Shown here: in pieces, positions 49,383-62,176 of the stretch
Layout of the letters: each line of letters begins with the position of its first letter
How positions within the stretch are numbered: the stretch's first letter is position 1
From: Drosophila persimilis
Taxonomy: Eukaryota > Arthropoda > Insecta > Diptera > Drosophilidae
Direction of reading: 5' to 3'
Assembly (NCBI RefSeq): GCF_003286085.1
Contig: NW_020825330.1
Location: 124,001 to 188,000, forward strand
DNA: 64,000 nt
Position numbers and translations under genes: made by a program
Notes under the pieces: model-generated
The model's input: the letters and a program-made list of their open reading frames with translations, nothing else
Database searches by the model: none
Told to the model about the DNA's origin: nothing

Positions 49383-51241
49383 GAGCTATGATGATTCAAT
49401 GATTCGGTCATGGCACTCAAAGTAATTGCTGCACTCCACTCCTCCACTCATTTCCCACCACCCACCCCAACCATTCGAGTGCCACCCGCACCATTTCCAG
49501 CTCCAGAAAAACTCTAAACGGAAATTGATTTCGCAAGCCGTTGGCTAATCAGCTTCGGAGGGACTCGATTCCAGGAGTCCTGGGCCCCGGAATCCGCAAC
49601 TTCTTAAGCGATTCAAGCATCAAGTTTTTGCTACTTTGCTAACCTTTTTTTTTTTATTTAATTTTAAAATACTGTATACGGCTCATTCTCAACAGAATTT
49701 GGGATTGACGAATGGAAACAAAAGGTAAAGTAGCACAAGAAATATAAGCTAATTGCGATCATACGAACAGTGTTGACAAGGAGGAGGAACTAATCGTAAA
49801 CTCGAAATGGGATTACAAACGAATGAAATGCGACTGCTGCGGATTTGATGGGTTTTTTCCTGTCCAGAGGATTCGAAGTTCGGCGCTATTTAGAAAAATT
49901 TCTTCTCCTCATTGTTTTCTTTTCTTTTATTCGATGTTGCTACGTTGCCTTCTGCTTCTCTGTTGTCTTGATTCCTCGAATCCATGATTCCATAGTGAGA
50001 GGAACAAGACAGCTATAAAAACGCAAGGCGGGAATGGAATCAGAGACGGGGCATGCGGATAGATGGCTCCTTCCATGGATAAATGGGCGGATGGGCGAAT
50101 GGGCGTTGCGAGCAGGGTCGGGTCGGTAGATATTGACAAGTTTCTACTTGAGTGTGCAGTCAAAGAGCATTGGCTGAGCTCTGCCACTGCCTCGGCACCG
50201 GGCTCTGCCTACCTCGGGCCACATCCTACTCCTGGTGTGGTCTGGCTTGCTCTGACTTGTATGTGGGTGTGTCGACAACACCAACAGCAAGACGAGGACG
50301 GCTTCTCCTTCCTTCCGTGGGGCATGGGGTGCACTTGGCCAATGTCGGTCATTGACTCACTGCTGCTCGCTGCTGCAATTTTCTGCAACGTTCCCTACTG
50401 CCGCCAGCAATTGTCAATAGCAACAACAATTTCAAAGCGACTTCCAATGTTGTACGTACACGAGCCATACAGGCAATAGGCAGGGCATTGATTTTGGTCA
50501 ATGGCCTGTGGCGGCTGTCTGCCCCACCAAAGAGCGTTCCTCTAAAACCCTCCTCCCGAAAATAATAGACAGATACACTGAAATATTATGGATATAGGGA
50601 TATACATATATATGTATGTATGTATATAATGTATACATACATCTATATATGTACACATGAACCGTAATCAAATCGAGCGGCCGCCTTTTTACAAGTTGCG
50701 ACTTTTGTTGTCTGTCAAAATGTTTAACGGTGCGTATGATTAATCTTGATGGGACTTCGGGGCAACTTTTTATTCGTTTTTCGTTATTCCGTTTTTTTTT
50801 AATGAAATTCAATAACAGGAACAGGCAACAGCAAGAACAGGGCGCATGCTGTGTGGCAGAGAAGAGAGAATACTTCACTAATTGCAAATTAGTGCAAACA
50901 TTTTAAATTGAAATTGTCCCAGTCCCACGGGCTGACGAAGCGGAGTAGGAGGAGATTCCGTCAGTGTGTCCTAAGTGTTCCCTCCAGATCTCTGGCATAT
51001 TGATTTTGACGGTGGCAACTCCTCCGATGAAGCGCCAGCAGTGACCACAGCAATGTGGCGGCCCCTCGAAAAGGGGCTTGTGGTCCGCAGCGTCTCCTCC
51101 GAGAGGATTTCGCGCCACCAAAAGATCCCACTGTGGATCTGAGGCGCACTGTTGACCTCGTAGGCGATTGTGCGGTGGTGGGCGCTACCTTGACTCAGAT
51201 TCGGATTCACAGTACTCTCAATCCTTGAATCCTTCAAAGCA

Positions 51242-51259
51242 GGGGGGGGGGGGGGGGGG
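51242..51259. repeat. Poly-G run (18)
   Basis: Uninterrupted G tract; the longest homopolymer of G or C seen in the window. Confidence 0.8.
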
Positions 51260-54200
51260 AAGGTCCATCTCATTCATTGTTTACGCGTCCTGGGGCAAAT
51301 ACTTTCTGCATAAACTGTATGTGCGAATGTTGGCTTACAAAAGATTTGCAGCTGAGACTGAGAACTTTCTGACTTTTCATTTCGGGCCATACAACAGGTG
51401 ATGCTGTGGGAGTGGAGGAGGGGTAGAGCGCACGCTTTGTGGCTGCTGCAATTCCATTTCATCCATGCCCCCCAACCCCCCTCCGCCCTTCCAAGACACT
51501 GTGGTGCGAACAATTCCCGAGATTAAAAAGTCGAGGGTAGCAAATGTCGAGCCTCAACCAACATCAAACTTGGCCAACACTTTCCAAATAGCTGACGGCA
51601 CACTCTGCATAATTGAACAACCCTTTTGGCCCTCCCGTAGTCGTAGCGCCGTATCGCCGTATCGCCGTATTTCCGTAGCCCTGCTACTAGGGCGTGCCCC
51701 GACTATTGATGAACTTCAGGCCGCTGCCATTGAAAGCAGACGGCGCGTGGGTTGAACTTTTCCGGCTTCCTTAACCTCTGCCGCAATGATGCCTTCCTCC
51801 ATCCTGTGGTCGAATCTTACACCTGCTAGCACCTGGGATGGCGGCGGGGAATAGGAGAACCTCTTCTAAACGGTTGTCAAAGGCTTCCTTCGTTTCGCTT
51901 CGTCCCGGTAACGGCAACAGAGTCTGATTTTCCGGGCGGGCGCATTCCCTGGGCGCAGCAGGCCGGCCACAGTTTGGTTATATTTGAGCCGAAAGTCATA
52001 GGTAAGTCGGGCGGCCTCTCCTCTAAGCCCATCAAATGCCACCCTGCCATTGTGCCGTCTCGTCTTTCCTCGTTATTCATTAACTTTAATGAGTTCATTT
52101 AAAGACTGTAGCAGGAGGAGGAAGAGAAGCAAGTAAAGAAAAGGGGCTAGCTTCTGCCGATTTGCGGGCGGGCAATTTTAAAAGGCTTGAAATCGAGGCA
52201 AGGTTCCTGGCTAATTGACAGCAGATGCCAGATGACAGCAGCCACCAGATGAAAGGCAGCTGCGATGCGAAACACACCCAAAGGATACCCTTCGAACACC
52301 ACAGAGGTGGGAGTGAGAGTGGCAGCGGCAGTGGGTGGAGGAACCTTTTGAAACCCCCGATGCGACACACTCTGCCGGCAGCTAATTGAATTGCATCGCT
52401 AATTTCGGGGCTATTAGCTGATGTTTTAAGTTCGCCAATGCCATCGCCGACATCGTCGCCTCCGTCGAAGATGGCCAGCACTCAACACTTGGCCAGAACG
52501 AAGGACAGAAGCTTTCTCCCAACAGATGGAAAGATGGAAACGATGAACATTTAAATGTGGGGCACACGAAAGTGCAAGCTTAAAATTTGAATTCAAAGTC
52601 CAAAGAGAAGCGAGAGAGTCATTAATGTTGGAAAAGAGAGAAGGAGAAATCCCTTTAAAGAAACGGGACACTCGCATCTCTTCAAAGGTCCTTTTTTTGT
52701 AAAAAAGCAGATGAGAATAAAGCAATTCAAAGCAGCCAGAGGATTAAGGGGCAAGTTATTATGCAACATTAGGGCCATCAACTGCAATTTTGTGTGCCCA
52801 CGTGCCCCATTTCCACTAAGGCACGTTGCTTCTTTCATAACAAATTTTATAATTTCAGGCATTATATGGGACTCGTTTAATGTGAGATTTCCACGAGCTT
52901 CCACGGGATTTCCACGGCATTTCAATGGCATAAAGTATCGCCAGCAGTCAGCTTTCGGCAGGGATACGTACACAAGCATCTGTTTCCTGCCATCGATATT
53001 CCGGATGATTCCGGATTCCGATAAGCACCAATCAGCTTTCGCCTGGCGTAGGCTTTGTTCACTTCTACCGACAGTGTCTGCTAATGAATTTAATTCGAGT
53101 ATTTCGAAAGGAAAGCGTCTTGCAACATACATTCAAGGAGATTCCTCCCCAGCTCAAAGGAAACGTTAAGTGCCCCAGTTTCTGCCATTGCCATTGCCAT
53201 TGGCATTGCCCCTGCGTGTGCCACAGTGTGCCTCTGTTAGTGGCAGCGGAGCGTGACAACATTTTTAATTACATGCCGCACTGGTGGAATGGCCATGGCA
53301 GCAACAGCAACAGGCGGCCTGGAAGCAGACATTCAAATATCAAGTACGACAACAAAGCTTGAATATAATTTACGCATTTTACACGCACTCCACACATTGC
53401 TTCGGAGTGTGCCTCCCTCCGCCCACATTGTACCCTTGTTTGTCATTACGGAAGACCATACGGAAACGACAAAGACAGCGACAGGATATGGGTGCATGCG
53501 ACAGAGGAGCAAAGGGAGGGTTTATTTTTTACGATGCGTGTGATTCGGCGGGAGCCCTTGCCGAATGCAACCCAAGGCACGCGCCGCTGTCGACCCCATC
53601 CCGAAGCCCGAAAAATGGAATTGGTAACAACAGGAACAACAGGCAGACATCAACATGATTGTCGTCCACGGGACGTGGAGTGGGAACGAGGAATAGGTAC
53701 GAGTAGCAAGAGGTAGGAGGCAGGAGCCAGGAGCCAGGAGCCATATGGAAATTGGGTGAACGGCAAATGGCATCACATACGAGCTCAGACAGGGGGAAAT
53801 CGATTAAATTTCCTTTAAGGCCAAACCATAAATTTCCAACTTCCCAGCTCCTTTGTCAGCGACCTTTCAACCCGAAACAGAAACAGAAACAGAAACCGAA
53901 ACAGCGACAGAAGCAGAAAGAGCAACACGAACGGCGCAACACAAACACAGAACAAGAGGACCGAAAAAAGACTAAGCAAAACTGAAAATAAGGCAAAAAT
54001 TATGTCTAACGTCACATTGCCGAGTTCAGCTGATTCTTTATCAGAGTTAAGTGGTGCCCCTCCACCTCCACCTCTAGCTCGACCTCCACATCCGCATCCA
54101 CACCCCGTGCCCTAACACACACACAGCACATACACACATTCCCCTCGTATTATGTATGCCATTTGTTGTGCCTCGTGCCTCTTGCCTGGTTCTTGTCTAA

Positions 54201-56828
54201 TTGTGTGTGTGTGTCCTATATGCAGCATATTCCCTTATGTACCCTTAGAATAACAGAGTCAATTCAGATACCATAGAGGATATGCATGGCATGCGTATAG
54301 CTCTGAGATCCTTTGCTAATTAAGTCAGTCTAGTATTTGAAACCAGAGATCGTACAAATTTTAGTTTATATAAAGCAAATTATGAAATACAAATTTATTT
54401 CTGATTTGTATTATTAAAATAGATTATCTTCAGCTTCAATAAAAATAACAGTTACATTTACCACAATTTATCAGGATACCTTTTGAAAAATTATTATTAT
54501 TTAAACTCATAAAAAACTCTTACAAAATTTTCGGTGTACTTGTGATCTCTGTTGGAAGGACTTTGATATTTCCATCTCCGTTCTTAAGATCGGAAGCACT
54601 CCAGAGCCGAGAATGACAAAAATCTTAGATGGTATAATTTTGGCTGTAGCTTCTGCTCCCTTTTACAGGATATTCAAGACTTCGACTTTCCATTCCGTAC
54701 TTCCCCCACACTTGCTGGCCAATCAGAGCGAAATGAGAGATTTGTGAGGAGATTTACGCTCAACGCAAAAATGAACTTTTGTGTGTAAATTTATGTGCAT
54801 TGCCAGGGTTCAAGAAAGCAAGAAGAATGAGAAGAAGGGGGAGGGAGCCTCCGTATCAGTTGGCTAAGTAACTAACGCCATTAGCTGCTTAGTTTTTCTT
54901 CTTTTTTTGGCCCTCTTGCCCTTGGAAGAGCTATTGCTATTCCGGCATTTTTATTGCTGCATTCCTTGGAACAACATCAAACATCAACTCCAACGAGCAG
55001 CCAGAAATCAGAGGAGAGGACCAGAGGGTAGCCATATTCCGCTGGTCTTTAGTTTGTTTCCTAGCATTGATTTTCGCGCTTGAAAGGAGGAAATGTTCAG
55101 GTGGAATCAAGGAATAAGGAAACAGGTTAACTTGGGAATGAGGCTATAAAGGAAAATAAAACTGGGTAGGCTACTAGGAATGCGATAGGCTGGGATGGGA
55201 TGGAAAATTGTGAAAATAAAAGTGGAAATTGTTGTGCCATAGTCGCGTCCTCTAGGCATGCCCCGAGGCCTTACCGCTTTTGATGAGCCTCAGTCTCAGT
55301 CGTAAAGGCAGTCACAGACTTCGGCCACAAGCAGCAAATGCAGCAGCTGATGCTGGCTCGACATCTCTGCGTTATATCCCCTGTTTGATCCAATACGGAT
55401 ATGGAATATGGGTTCCATTCCTTTTTTCCCCTGGCGATCCGCCTGCCCTCTCCTCCTCTCATGTTTATTAATTAACGCGAATCCAAACCACACAGCGGAT
55501 CCCTAGTCACATTTTGAAGGTACATACATATATTAGAGCCAGACCCCAAAAGGCAAATAAGCGGCCAATAAAAATATTATTAATACTCGTGCCACAGCTC
55601 CCATTCCTCCAATTCTCCTCTCCTTATCGCTGGTGTCCGTTCCGAAAGTCGCGCCATCATTCAAGCTGATGGAAATGGAAACGGCATAGGAAATGGGGCC
55701 ATGGGACGAGGGAGATGGGTCACAGAGCAGCCAAGGGGAAATTAGCAACACCGCACAACAGCCAACAAGCTTCAGCAGTAGGGTGTGTTTTAGCCATAAA
55801 TTTATTAACTTAGTGTCACATTTATAGCCACTCTGCTAAACGCCAACACAACAGCCACACCACACACCACCGCTGAACGCTCGCGGAATGTAGGTGGATG
55901 ACGGATGGAGAATAAGGGGAGACCATCGTGGGAATGGGCACTGGACACTGGACAAGGGAGCTCCTTTAAAATTCAATGTTTAATTAATGACAAAACGATG
56001 GACTGAAACGTATTCGTCACCGAAAGTGGGTGTAATCATGGGAGTAATTGCCATTAAATGAAAGCTACAATCACACTCGTATTAAATTCCTCAGGAATCC
56101 AACTTCCGCTCCTGCAAACATTTCTGTTTTCCGCCCAAAAAGAGAAATCAGAAATATGCCAATAACACAAATATCCAGCCAAGGGTGCTTGCAGTCTGCC
56201 AAAGAGATTAAAATGACTAAATTTGACGTCGGACGTCTCCCCTGGCTGTATGACTGCTTGACTGTCAGGCTGTCTGCAAAGTTATCAATTTAAATGGCTG
56301 GCTTTTGGGGGCTGAGGTGTAGGCCAGGGATTAAGGGAGCGATTGACGCCTAAGTCCAGGCGGGCGTAATTCAGCTCATTCCGGGGGGAGACTAAGGGCT
56401 AAGGCAACTACGTTGTCTTTCGCATTTATCAGGCTTTCGCGCCCGCTAATTCCTTGGCCGGGATGGCTGGAGCTGTGGAACTGTGAGACACCTCCTTGGA
56501 ATACCCTGCCCCTGGCACATTAATTATTACAAGACTGTACACGTAGTACACCTGTTGTGTGCCTACCACGGAGCTTATCGCCCCCGCGAGTGCTTACGTC
56601 TGCTCAATTAGATAGGATCGGATCGGACATAGACTAGGATTCTCTGGAGCTGCTTATCAGCAACGGGGGGGAGGCCTTAGCAGATGTGCCGCCGGAATCA
56701 ATTTCCCACAATTGAAATAATAACTGCGGCGGGAAAGCGATAAGCAAATGTTTAATCATCGAACAACATATAGGGGGTACACACAGGGGTACACAGGGGG
56801 TCGAAGGGAGACACACAGATCGACTTAC

Positions 56829-57086
56829 ATTTACCAACTGGTTGGAAGGGAAACACACTTTCTTGCCGTTGCCGTTGAGGGGTTTTTGGGAGTTCAGGAT
56901 ATCGATGGCATTGGACACTTTAAAAAAACAAAATAAACAAAAACAAATAACGCACGCACTCAAGGAAATGAAATGTCCGGAATCAGCTCAATCGAATCGA
57001 ATCGAATCGAATCGAAAACTACTACTACTCGTAAACGAACCGTAACCGATCCGGTGTGAACCGGGAGTAATTCGGGTGAAGACTGA
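56829..57086 (-). promoter_or_regulatory. Putative promoter and first non-coding exon, likely of the GPCR gene
   Basis: On the minus strand there is a TCAGTC initiator (57086-57081). It is followed by a leader with a (CGATT)n repeat and no long open frame, then a strong donor AAAT|GTAAGT at 56829. This would splice in 5' UTR to the acceptor at 42617. The leader contains one short upstream ORF (ATGCCATCG, stopping after five codons). No TATA box is evident. A GA-rich element lies about 370 bp upstream. The link to the GPCR is inference from orientation and the absence of another minus-strand gene in between. Confidence 0.4.
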
Positions 57087-57445
57087 AATTGAAATTGAAG
57101 TGAGCGCTCAACAGCCTACTGGAGGGTCGGTCTGACTACTCCACTGGAGAATGATGATGGCTGGCAGGCTGCGAACCAACCGACGCAACGCAGGTCTCGC
57201 GACCAACTGAGGCGCCCAGCGCCCAACCAGCGGCATTTAAGGTCCCGCTGCTCGTTTCTTGCGAGTAGGGCGGAGCAGTGTGGTGCGGGGCATCGACAAT
57301 AATTCCGGCAGAATTTTTGTAACGGCTCACAACCAAATGAAAAGCCCAAAGCTCAGTATGCAGACAAAGCTTTCGACTGCCACCTGGCAATGCCAGCAGC
57401 AGCTGTGGGAGAAAATGCTTCCGAATGACAGGCCTGTCAGTCACG

Positions 57446-57512
57446 CTCTCTGACTTTTTCTCTCTCGCTCTCTCGCTCTCTCGCTCTGACTCTGTCTCTG
57501 TCTCTGTCTTTG
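57446..57512. promoter_or_regulatory. CTCTCG/CTCTGT tract (GAGA-type element)
   Basis: About 65 bp of GAGA/GAGCGAGA repeats (minus-strand sense) between the protease stop codon at 57634 and the putative promoter at 57084. Such tracts recruit GAF or CLAMP and often sit just upstream of TATA-less fly promoters. Confidence 0.5.
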
Positions 57513-57633
57513 TTTACGAATGAGTGGAAAGGGCAGAGACGGCGAGAGTTTGACACTTGGTGTCCAGGGATGGAGCCCGCGATAAGAACAGATAAAATAA
57601 TCGAACATCTTCCGTGGTCTTCAATTTATTGGT

Positions 57634-60013
57634 TCATATCCCTGCTCCCAGAACCCTGTCCGGCCAGACAATGCCCTCGATGAAGTCCAAGTAGGAGGCC
57701 ACTCGAGTGTACAGGCCCGGCGTCTTGGTGGCACACCCAAACCCAGCCGAAATTATGCCCACTATGGAGTACAGGCCGTCCTCCACATTGATGTCTAAGA
57801 TGAGCGGGCCACCGGAGTCGCCAGCGCAGGCATCCGCCTTCAGCTCCTTGAGGTCCGCCGCGCACATCATCGAGTCGATCACACCCTGCTTCAGGGCACG
57901 GATGGTGCTTGGCTGTTCGGAAAACAACTGATTGCACTTGTCCAGCGGCACCAGGTCGAGTGGGGCGCGCAGGAGGACCTTGGACCTGGAGCGATCTGTG
58001 TTGAGGAGGCGAGTGAGTATTGAACACCACAATTGGTGGATAATTGGTTCATTCTCTCCCATTCATTGTCGGGGCACTACTTACTGGTCAAGTTCATGGT
58101 TCCCCAGCCGGCCACAAAGAGCTTGGAGCTGAGTGGCGGATCCTTGGGATCTGTGTGCAGGCACGCCGGATAAATGTTGCTGTTGTTGGCGAAGTTAACC
58201 TCCTCCGCCAGCTCCATGAGGGCGATGTCGTTGTACTTGCTGCTGCTAACGTAGTTTGGATGGATGATAATATTTTTCTGCGAAAAAAACATCGATATGA
58301 GGATGTGAGTTAGCGGGAGGATGCCCGATGGCAGGGGTCCTTACCAAGCCTATGTCCTTATATTGCGGTGGAGGACTCTCGATGTTCACAGTGCCAAGGC
58401 GCACAAATATGGGCGTGTTTTCCATGCTGTTGACGCAGTGGGCAGCGGTGAGGACGAACCGACTCGAGATCAAGGAGCCGCCACAACGGTACTCCGGAGA
58501 TCCACCAAAGGTGCTGTACGCGATAGCCACCATATGAGGATAAACGCCGGGATTAACGGGAATCCCCTCCAGGATGTGCACCGTCAGCCTGTTCTCCCCG
58601 TATCGGCTCTGAATCCTCCTGCAAGCCACCACCGATGGCCGTTCCTGCCCCTCGTTGCTCTCAGTGGGCACATCCACACGCGATATAGGGGTGGCCGAGA
58701 CGGGTGGTCGGGCCGTGGACGTTGTCTCCGGAATTCTACAAACACAAAATGGAAATTGGAAATGGATGATTGAAATGGCTGAGAAGAGATATGCCAGGAC
58801 TGCATGCTCCCAGGCTGAGGCCAACGGATCTCCATGCCATTTACTCAAACTCAGACAAACCGGAACGGGAACATCGAGGCATCCGATGGAACGACGTATC
58901 CCTTTTGTTCTTTCGCCTGGAACCGAAACGGAGCAAAGGGGTCTACCAGCACCTTCTTCGTCGGCGTCACTGGGGTCACCAGGTGCACCGGAGTCACCGG
59001 AGTCACCGGCGTCTGGAGCGACAGCGACCCCACCTCCCTGGCGGGCTCTATCGTCATTCCCTGCTGACGGAGCCTTTCGTTGACCACGTGTATCAAATTA
59101 TTGCCGGGTCGCCGGTTACCCTGCTGCAGGTGCTGCGGTGCTCTAGGCCTTGGATCGGGGATCGTCAGGGGCTTGTTTACTATTCTGGGTGTTCCATCAG
59201 TCCACCCCCAAGGGGGCACAGATCTTGGCGTAGTCGTCGTAGAGGGAGGAGCAACGCCCCACTGACCGATGCTCTGGAATGGCTCTGGCCGCATTCGAAT
59301 AGCATCGTGGGTCCTGCCGCCCTTTCCTGTGGGCTGTGGCACGCTCCGTGGCGTGCTTAGGATCTGATTGAAGTCGAAGAAGCTGTCGCCCTGATCCAGT
59401 CTACTTTCCCGGCTCAGTTCTAGTATCGTGACAGGTGGGGGTGCAGGTGACGGTGCAGGAGCAGGAGCAGGTGACGGTGCAGGAGGAGTTGCAGGAGCTG
59501 TTGCTGTTCCTTTCGAGCTTGGGCTGGGGATGGGGTTAGTGGAGTTAGTCGAAGATGTTGGTGGTCTATCGATGGAAGCAGAGTTTGAAGCGAGGCATGC
59601 AACATCACTTGGCACAGAACTCAGACGGGGCACAAAACAGGACGACACTTGGAAACACGAAACACTCAGGAGGCAGCTTGGCTTACTCATTGGGGCAGCA
59701 GGGCTTCGTGGGGCAGCATATAATCTCCTCGCGCGGCCCGAGGCCGCAGCTGGGGACATCGTTGATGGAGAGGATGCCCGACTTGATGTACCCGTCGACG
59801 AAGGGCTCGCAAGCGGACGAGGGGCGGCAGATGCCCGGCAAGTTCTCCTTCACCATGCATTCTTCGCCTTCTGCAACGAGGAGGAGCATCAGTAGAGTGT
59901 GTGCCACAAAATAGGGAATGTGGCAGGCACATACCCTCGCTTGCTGTGTTTAGACCACAGCTATCGAGCAGGAAAAGGACCGCTAACAGCAGGCCGACCT
60001 GACGTCTAGACAT
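57634..60013 (-). CDS. Hayan: CLIP-domain serine protease, Hayan/persephone type, six exons, 623 aa
   Basis: Exons are 60013-59935, 59870-59687, 59523-58861, 58735-58345, 58277-58085 and 57995-57634 (1,872 nt, in frame). Exon 1 encodes a signal peptide ([12 protein letters not shown]). Exon 2 is a CLIP domain with six Cys ([14 protein letters not shown] to IICCP). Exon 3 is a Pro/Thr-rich linker with repeated TPVTPV and a length divisible by three. Skipping it gives a 402-residue form, like the long and short Hayan isoforms of D. melanogaster. The chymotrypsin-fold domain has His408 (TAAHC), Asp456 (NDIAL) and Ser564 (GDSGGP), with Asp558 predicting cleavage after Arg/Lys. Activation would occur at Val-His362|Ile-Leu-Glu-Gly, a His rather than Arg/Lys, as reported for persephone and Hayan. 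In flies these enzymes act in haemolymph to trigger Toll signalling and melanization. Exon 3 uses a weak donor (CG|GTTTGT), chosen because the frame stops soon after and phase fits. No second, persephone-like copy lies in this window. Confidence 0.88.
58861..59523 (-). other. Frame-neutral linker exon of the protease (cassette candidate)
   Basis: 663 nt, phase 2 at both ends, encoding residues about 88-309. It adds Pro/Ala repeats ([16 protein letters not shown]), a Phe-rich patch (SFFDFNQIL) and TPVTPV repeats between the CLIP and the catalytic domain. Exons 2 and 4 can join directly without shifting the frame. Confidence 0.7.
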
Positions 60014-62176
60014 CTGGATGACACCGTAATCTTATATCTCTGTAGTTCCTGAAAACATTCAAAAATATATAGAAAATTGGAATGCAAGTCTGCTGTGGGA
60101 CAAGTGGAGAGGTGGGGGGAGTCCACCCCAGATAAATGTGTGCTTTTGTTCAGGGCACAGCATTGAGAGATCGTCTTACAGCTGATTACGAGTATAATGA
60201 ACCTGGCTTTGACCCACATGGGAATTACACTACAACAGAAGTGGGGGAAAACAGGTGAAAAACCATTTCAGAGATAGTTTCGGGAATTTCACAACGGTAG
60301 ACGACTCCCTGATTCACTGATTCACTCCGGGCATTCCGTTTGCGGCGCTGTTAATCTGACATTTCACCACCGACAAAGACACAGCATGTTTTCGGTGTTT
60401 TTTCGTATGTCTGAAATCAAGCACTAAATTCATTTTGACGCACCCCCAAAGGGGGCAACCAACCTGCCACTGATAACGGAGCACCTATGTCAGAAGTAAC
60501 CAACCGGGCAGGGCGATATACTTAAAGAGTAGCCGATCTGTCTCTCCAGCAGATGAAATATTGCTGGAATTTTGTCAGACTCTGGCCAGATGTTTTTAAT
60601 CTTTTGTATAATTCGAAGCATCGAAAAGCCTAGTTGAGATTCATAATGATATTGATATTGACAGTATGAATTTTATCCCTTTCCTTGCTCTCTTTTGGTC
60701 TATCGACTGGTGATGCGATCGCTCCGAACACACAACAACTTTCTATGGAAAACGGTTTCACAGTTCTCGGTTTCCGGCTTCCCTTTGTTAACATCACTCA
60801 CGAGCATTATGGTAAATGTTTTAGAACATGCAATTGGCTCTCTCCCCTCTCTCTCTCCGGTGCATCCCCTTGATTCGAGTCCACTTGAGCCTTATCAGAC
60901 GCACCTTTGACACGACCTTTTTCGGTATTTGATAACGAAATAAGTGTTAGCACATACAGCTTGCTGTTTGTGAGTGCGGCTGGCGGGACGACCGGGGGTA
61001 CTTTGAATAAAGCAATCGGGCACAAAACTCAATTGAAGAGAAAAACACAAACAAAGCGCAGCACAGCAAAAAAAAATAATATACAAAATAATACGAAATA
61101 AAAATAAAATAGGAGACGATCAACAAAGTTGAAAACCGGTGGCTATCGCAAAACGGAACGGAACGGAACGAAACGAGGCTCTCGTTGGGGACGGAGCAAA
61201 ACGTATGGAAGGCTACCGATCGGTAACGCATCGCCTGAGCAACTAAATCTGAACCCCAGACCAGACCAGACCTGACCAAGAACCGAAGCCGGGCCGGGGG
61301 CTGGACTGGACTGACCGGACGGGCAGCTGATATCAGTACCAGCGGCAAAGCCGCAACGCCGCAGAGCCCCAAAGCAAGCTCGTGCTTCTGGACCTCCTCT
61401 CCCACTGATCGGCGGACCGGACCGGTTTTAGGTGCCAGCTCTTCGCAGAATCGAGCTTAACCAAACAGCACCAAAGCACTAGAGCCAGAACCAGAGCCAG
61501 AGCGAGGCGAGCGAGCGAGCGAGCGAGCGAGCGAGATGTAATTAAAGAGTAAACGAAACCCAACTGTGACTCAGATCCAGCGATGGCCATGGGCATGGGT
61601 TTTGGTCTGGGGAAATGCACAGCCTGGAGGAGATTCGATTCGGTTCTAGGGGATTTCATTAAGCGGAATCTTGACTGTGCATACATGTACTTAATTTATG
61701 CATGAATCACGACACACAACATGTGCCAAAGATTACAGAGAGGAGGAAGGCACTATAGTAAGGCAGTATAGTACGCGGTATTTCCACTGCGCTGAAACAG
61801 CAGATGAGCTCAGATTTGTATGGTGTGTGCACACTGAGGTGAATGAAAGGTGTGTGTGCACATTGGCGCACTGTAGAACGATGTTTGCATAATCTGAAAA
61901 ACACTTCAATGAAATTGGAGAGCATAGTCCTATATTTCCGCATTTCCTTACATCCGAGGATGTGTATATTGATCTCTGATGCTTTCAATTCTTTTTGTCG
62001 TCTTATTTTGATGCTGCCTTAATTAGGGGGGGGTCATACTAGTACTAGTGTGTGGGTCGCACTGGACCCGCTCTCTTTCTCTACATATCGCTAAAACACT
62101 GGCATAAACAAATTAAACAGCTTATACTAACTAAACTGAATTAACTACGAGTTGGATTGTGGGACTACGATTTCGA
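60014..62176. other. Intergenic region between the two protease genes
   Basis: The first few hundred bases should hold the protease's promoter (minus strand); no TATA box stands out at the expected distance. It has (GGAAC/GAAAC)n near 61155-61175 and a GAGC repeat at 61507-61534. The part just below 62177 is the 3' UTR of the protease homologue. No coding exon is supported. Confidence 0.5.
61507..61534. repeat. GAGC tetranucleotide repeat
   Basis: Seven tandem GCGA/GAGC units between the two protease genes. Confidence 0.85.

Larger units (their letters stand above)
42617..56828 (-). other. Non-coding stretch, probable 5' intron of the GPCR gene
   Basis: A TTTCAG acceptor at 42617-42622 shows the GPCR ATG exon is spliced to an upstream exon. 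No coding exon could be supported on either strand in this 14-kb stretch. It contains one Helentron fragment (46658-46832), a GGACAAAC array (49336-49382), an 18-bp G run (51242-51259), (GT)n near 44820 and 48240, and AC/TG microsatellites. Confidence 0.5.

Noticed and set aside
52593-53132. 179-codon minus-strand open frame
   Set aside because: No recognisable motif, no promoter or splice sites, and overlapped by an equally long frame on the other strand.
60014-62176. Looked for a second persephone-like gene between the two proteases
   Set aside because: No CLIP Cys pattern, TAAHC or GDSGG motif on either strand.
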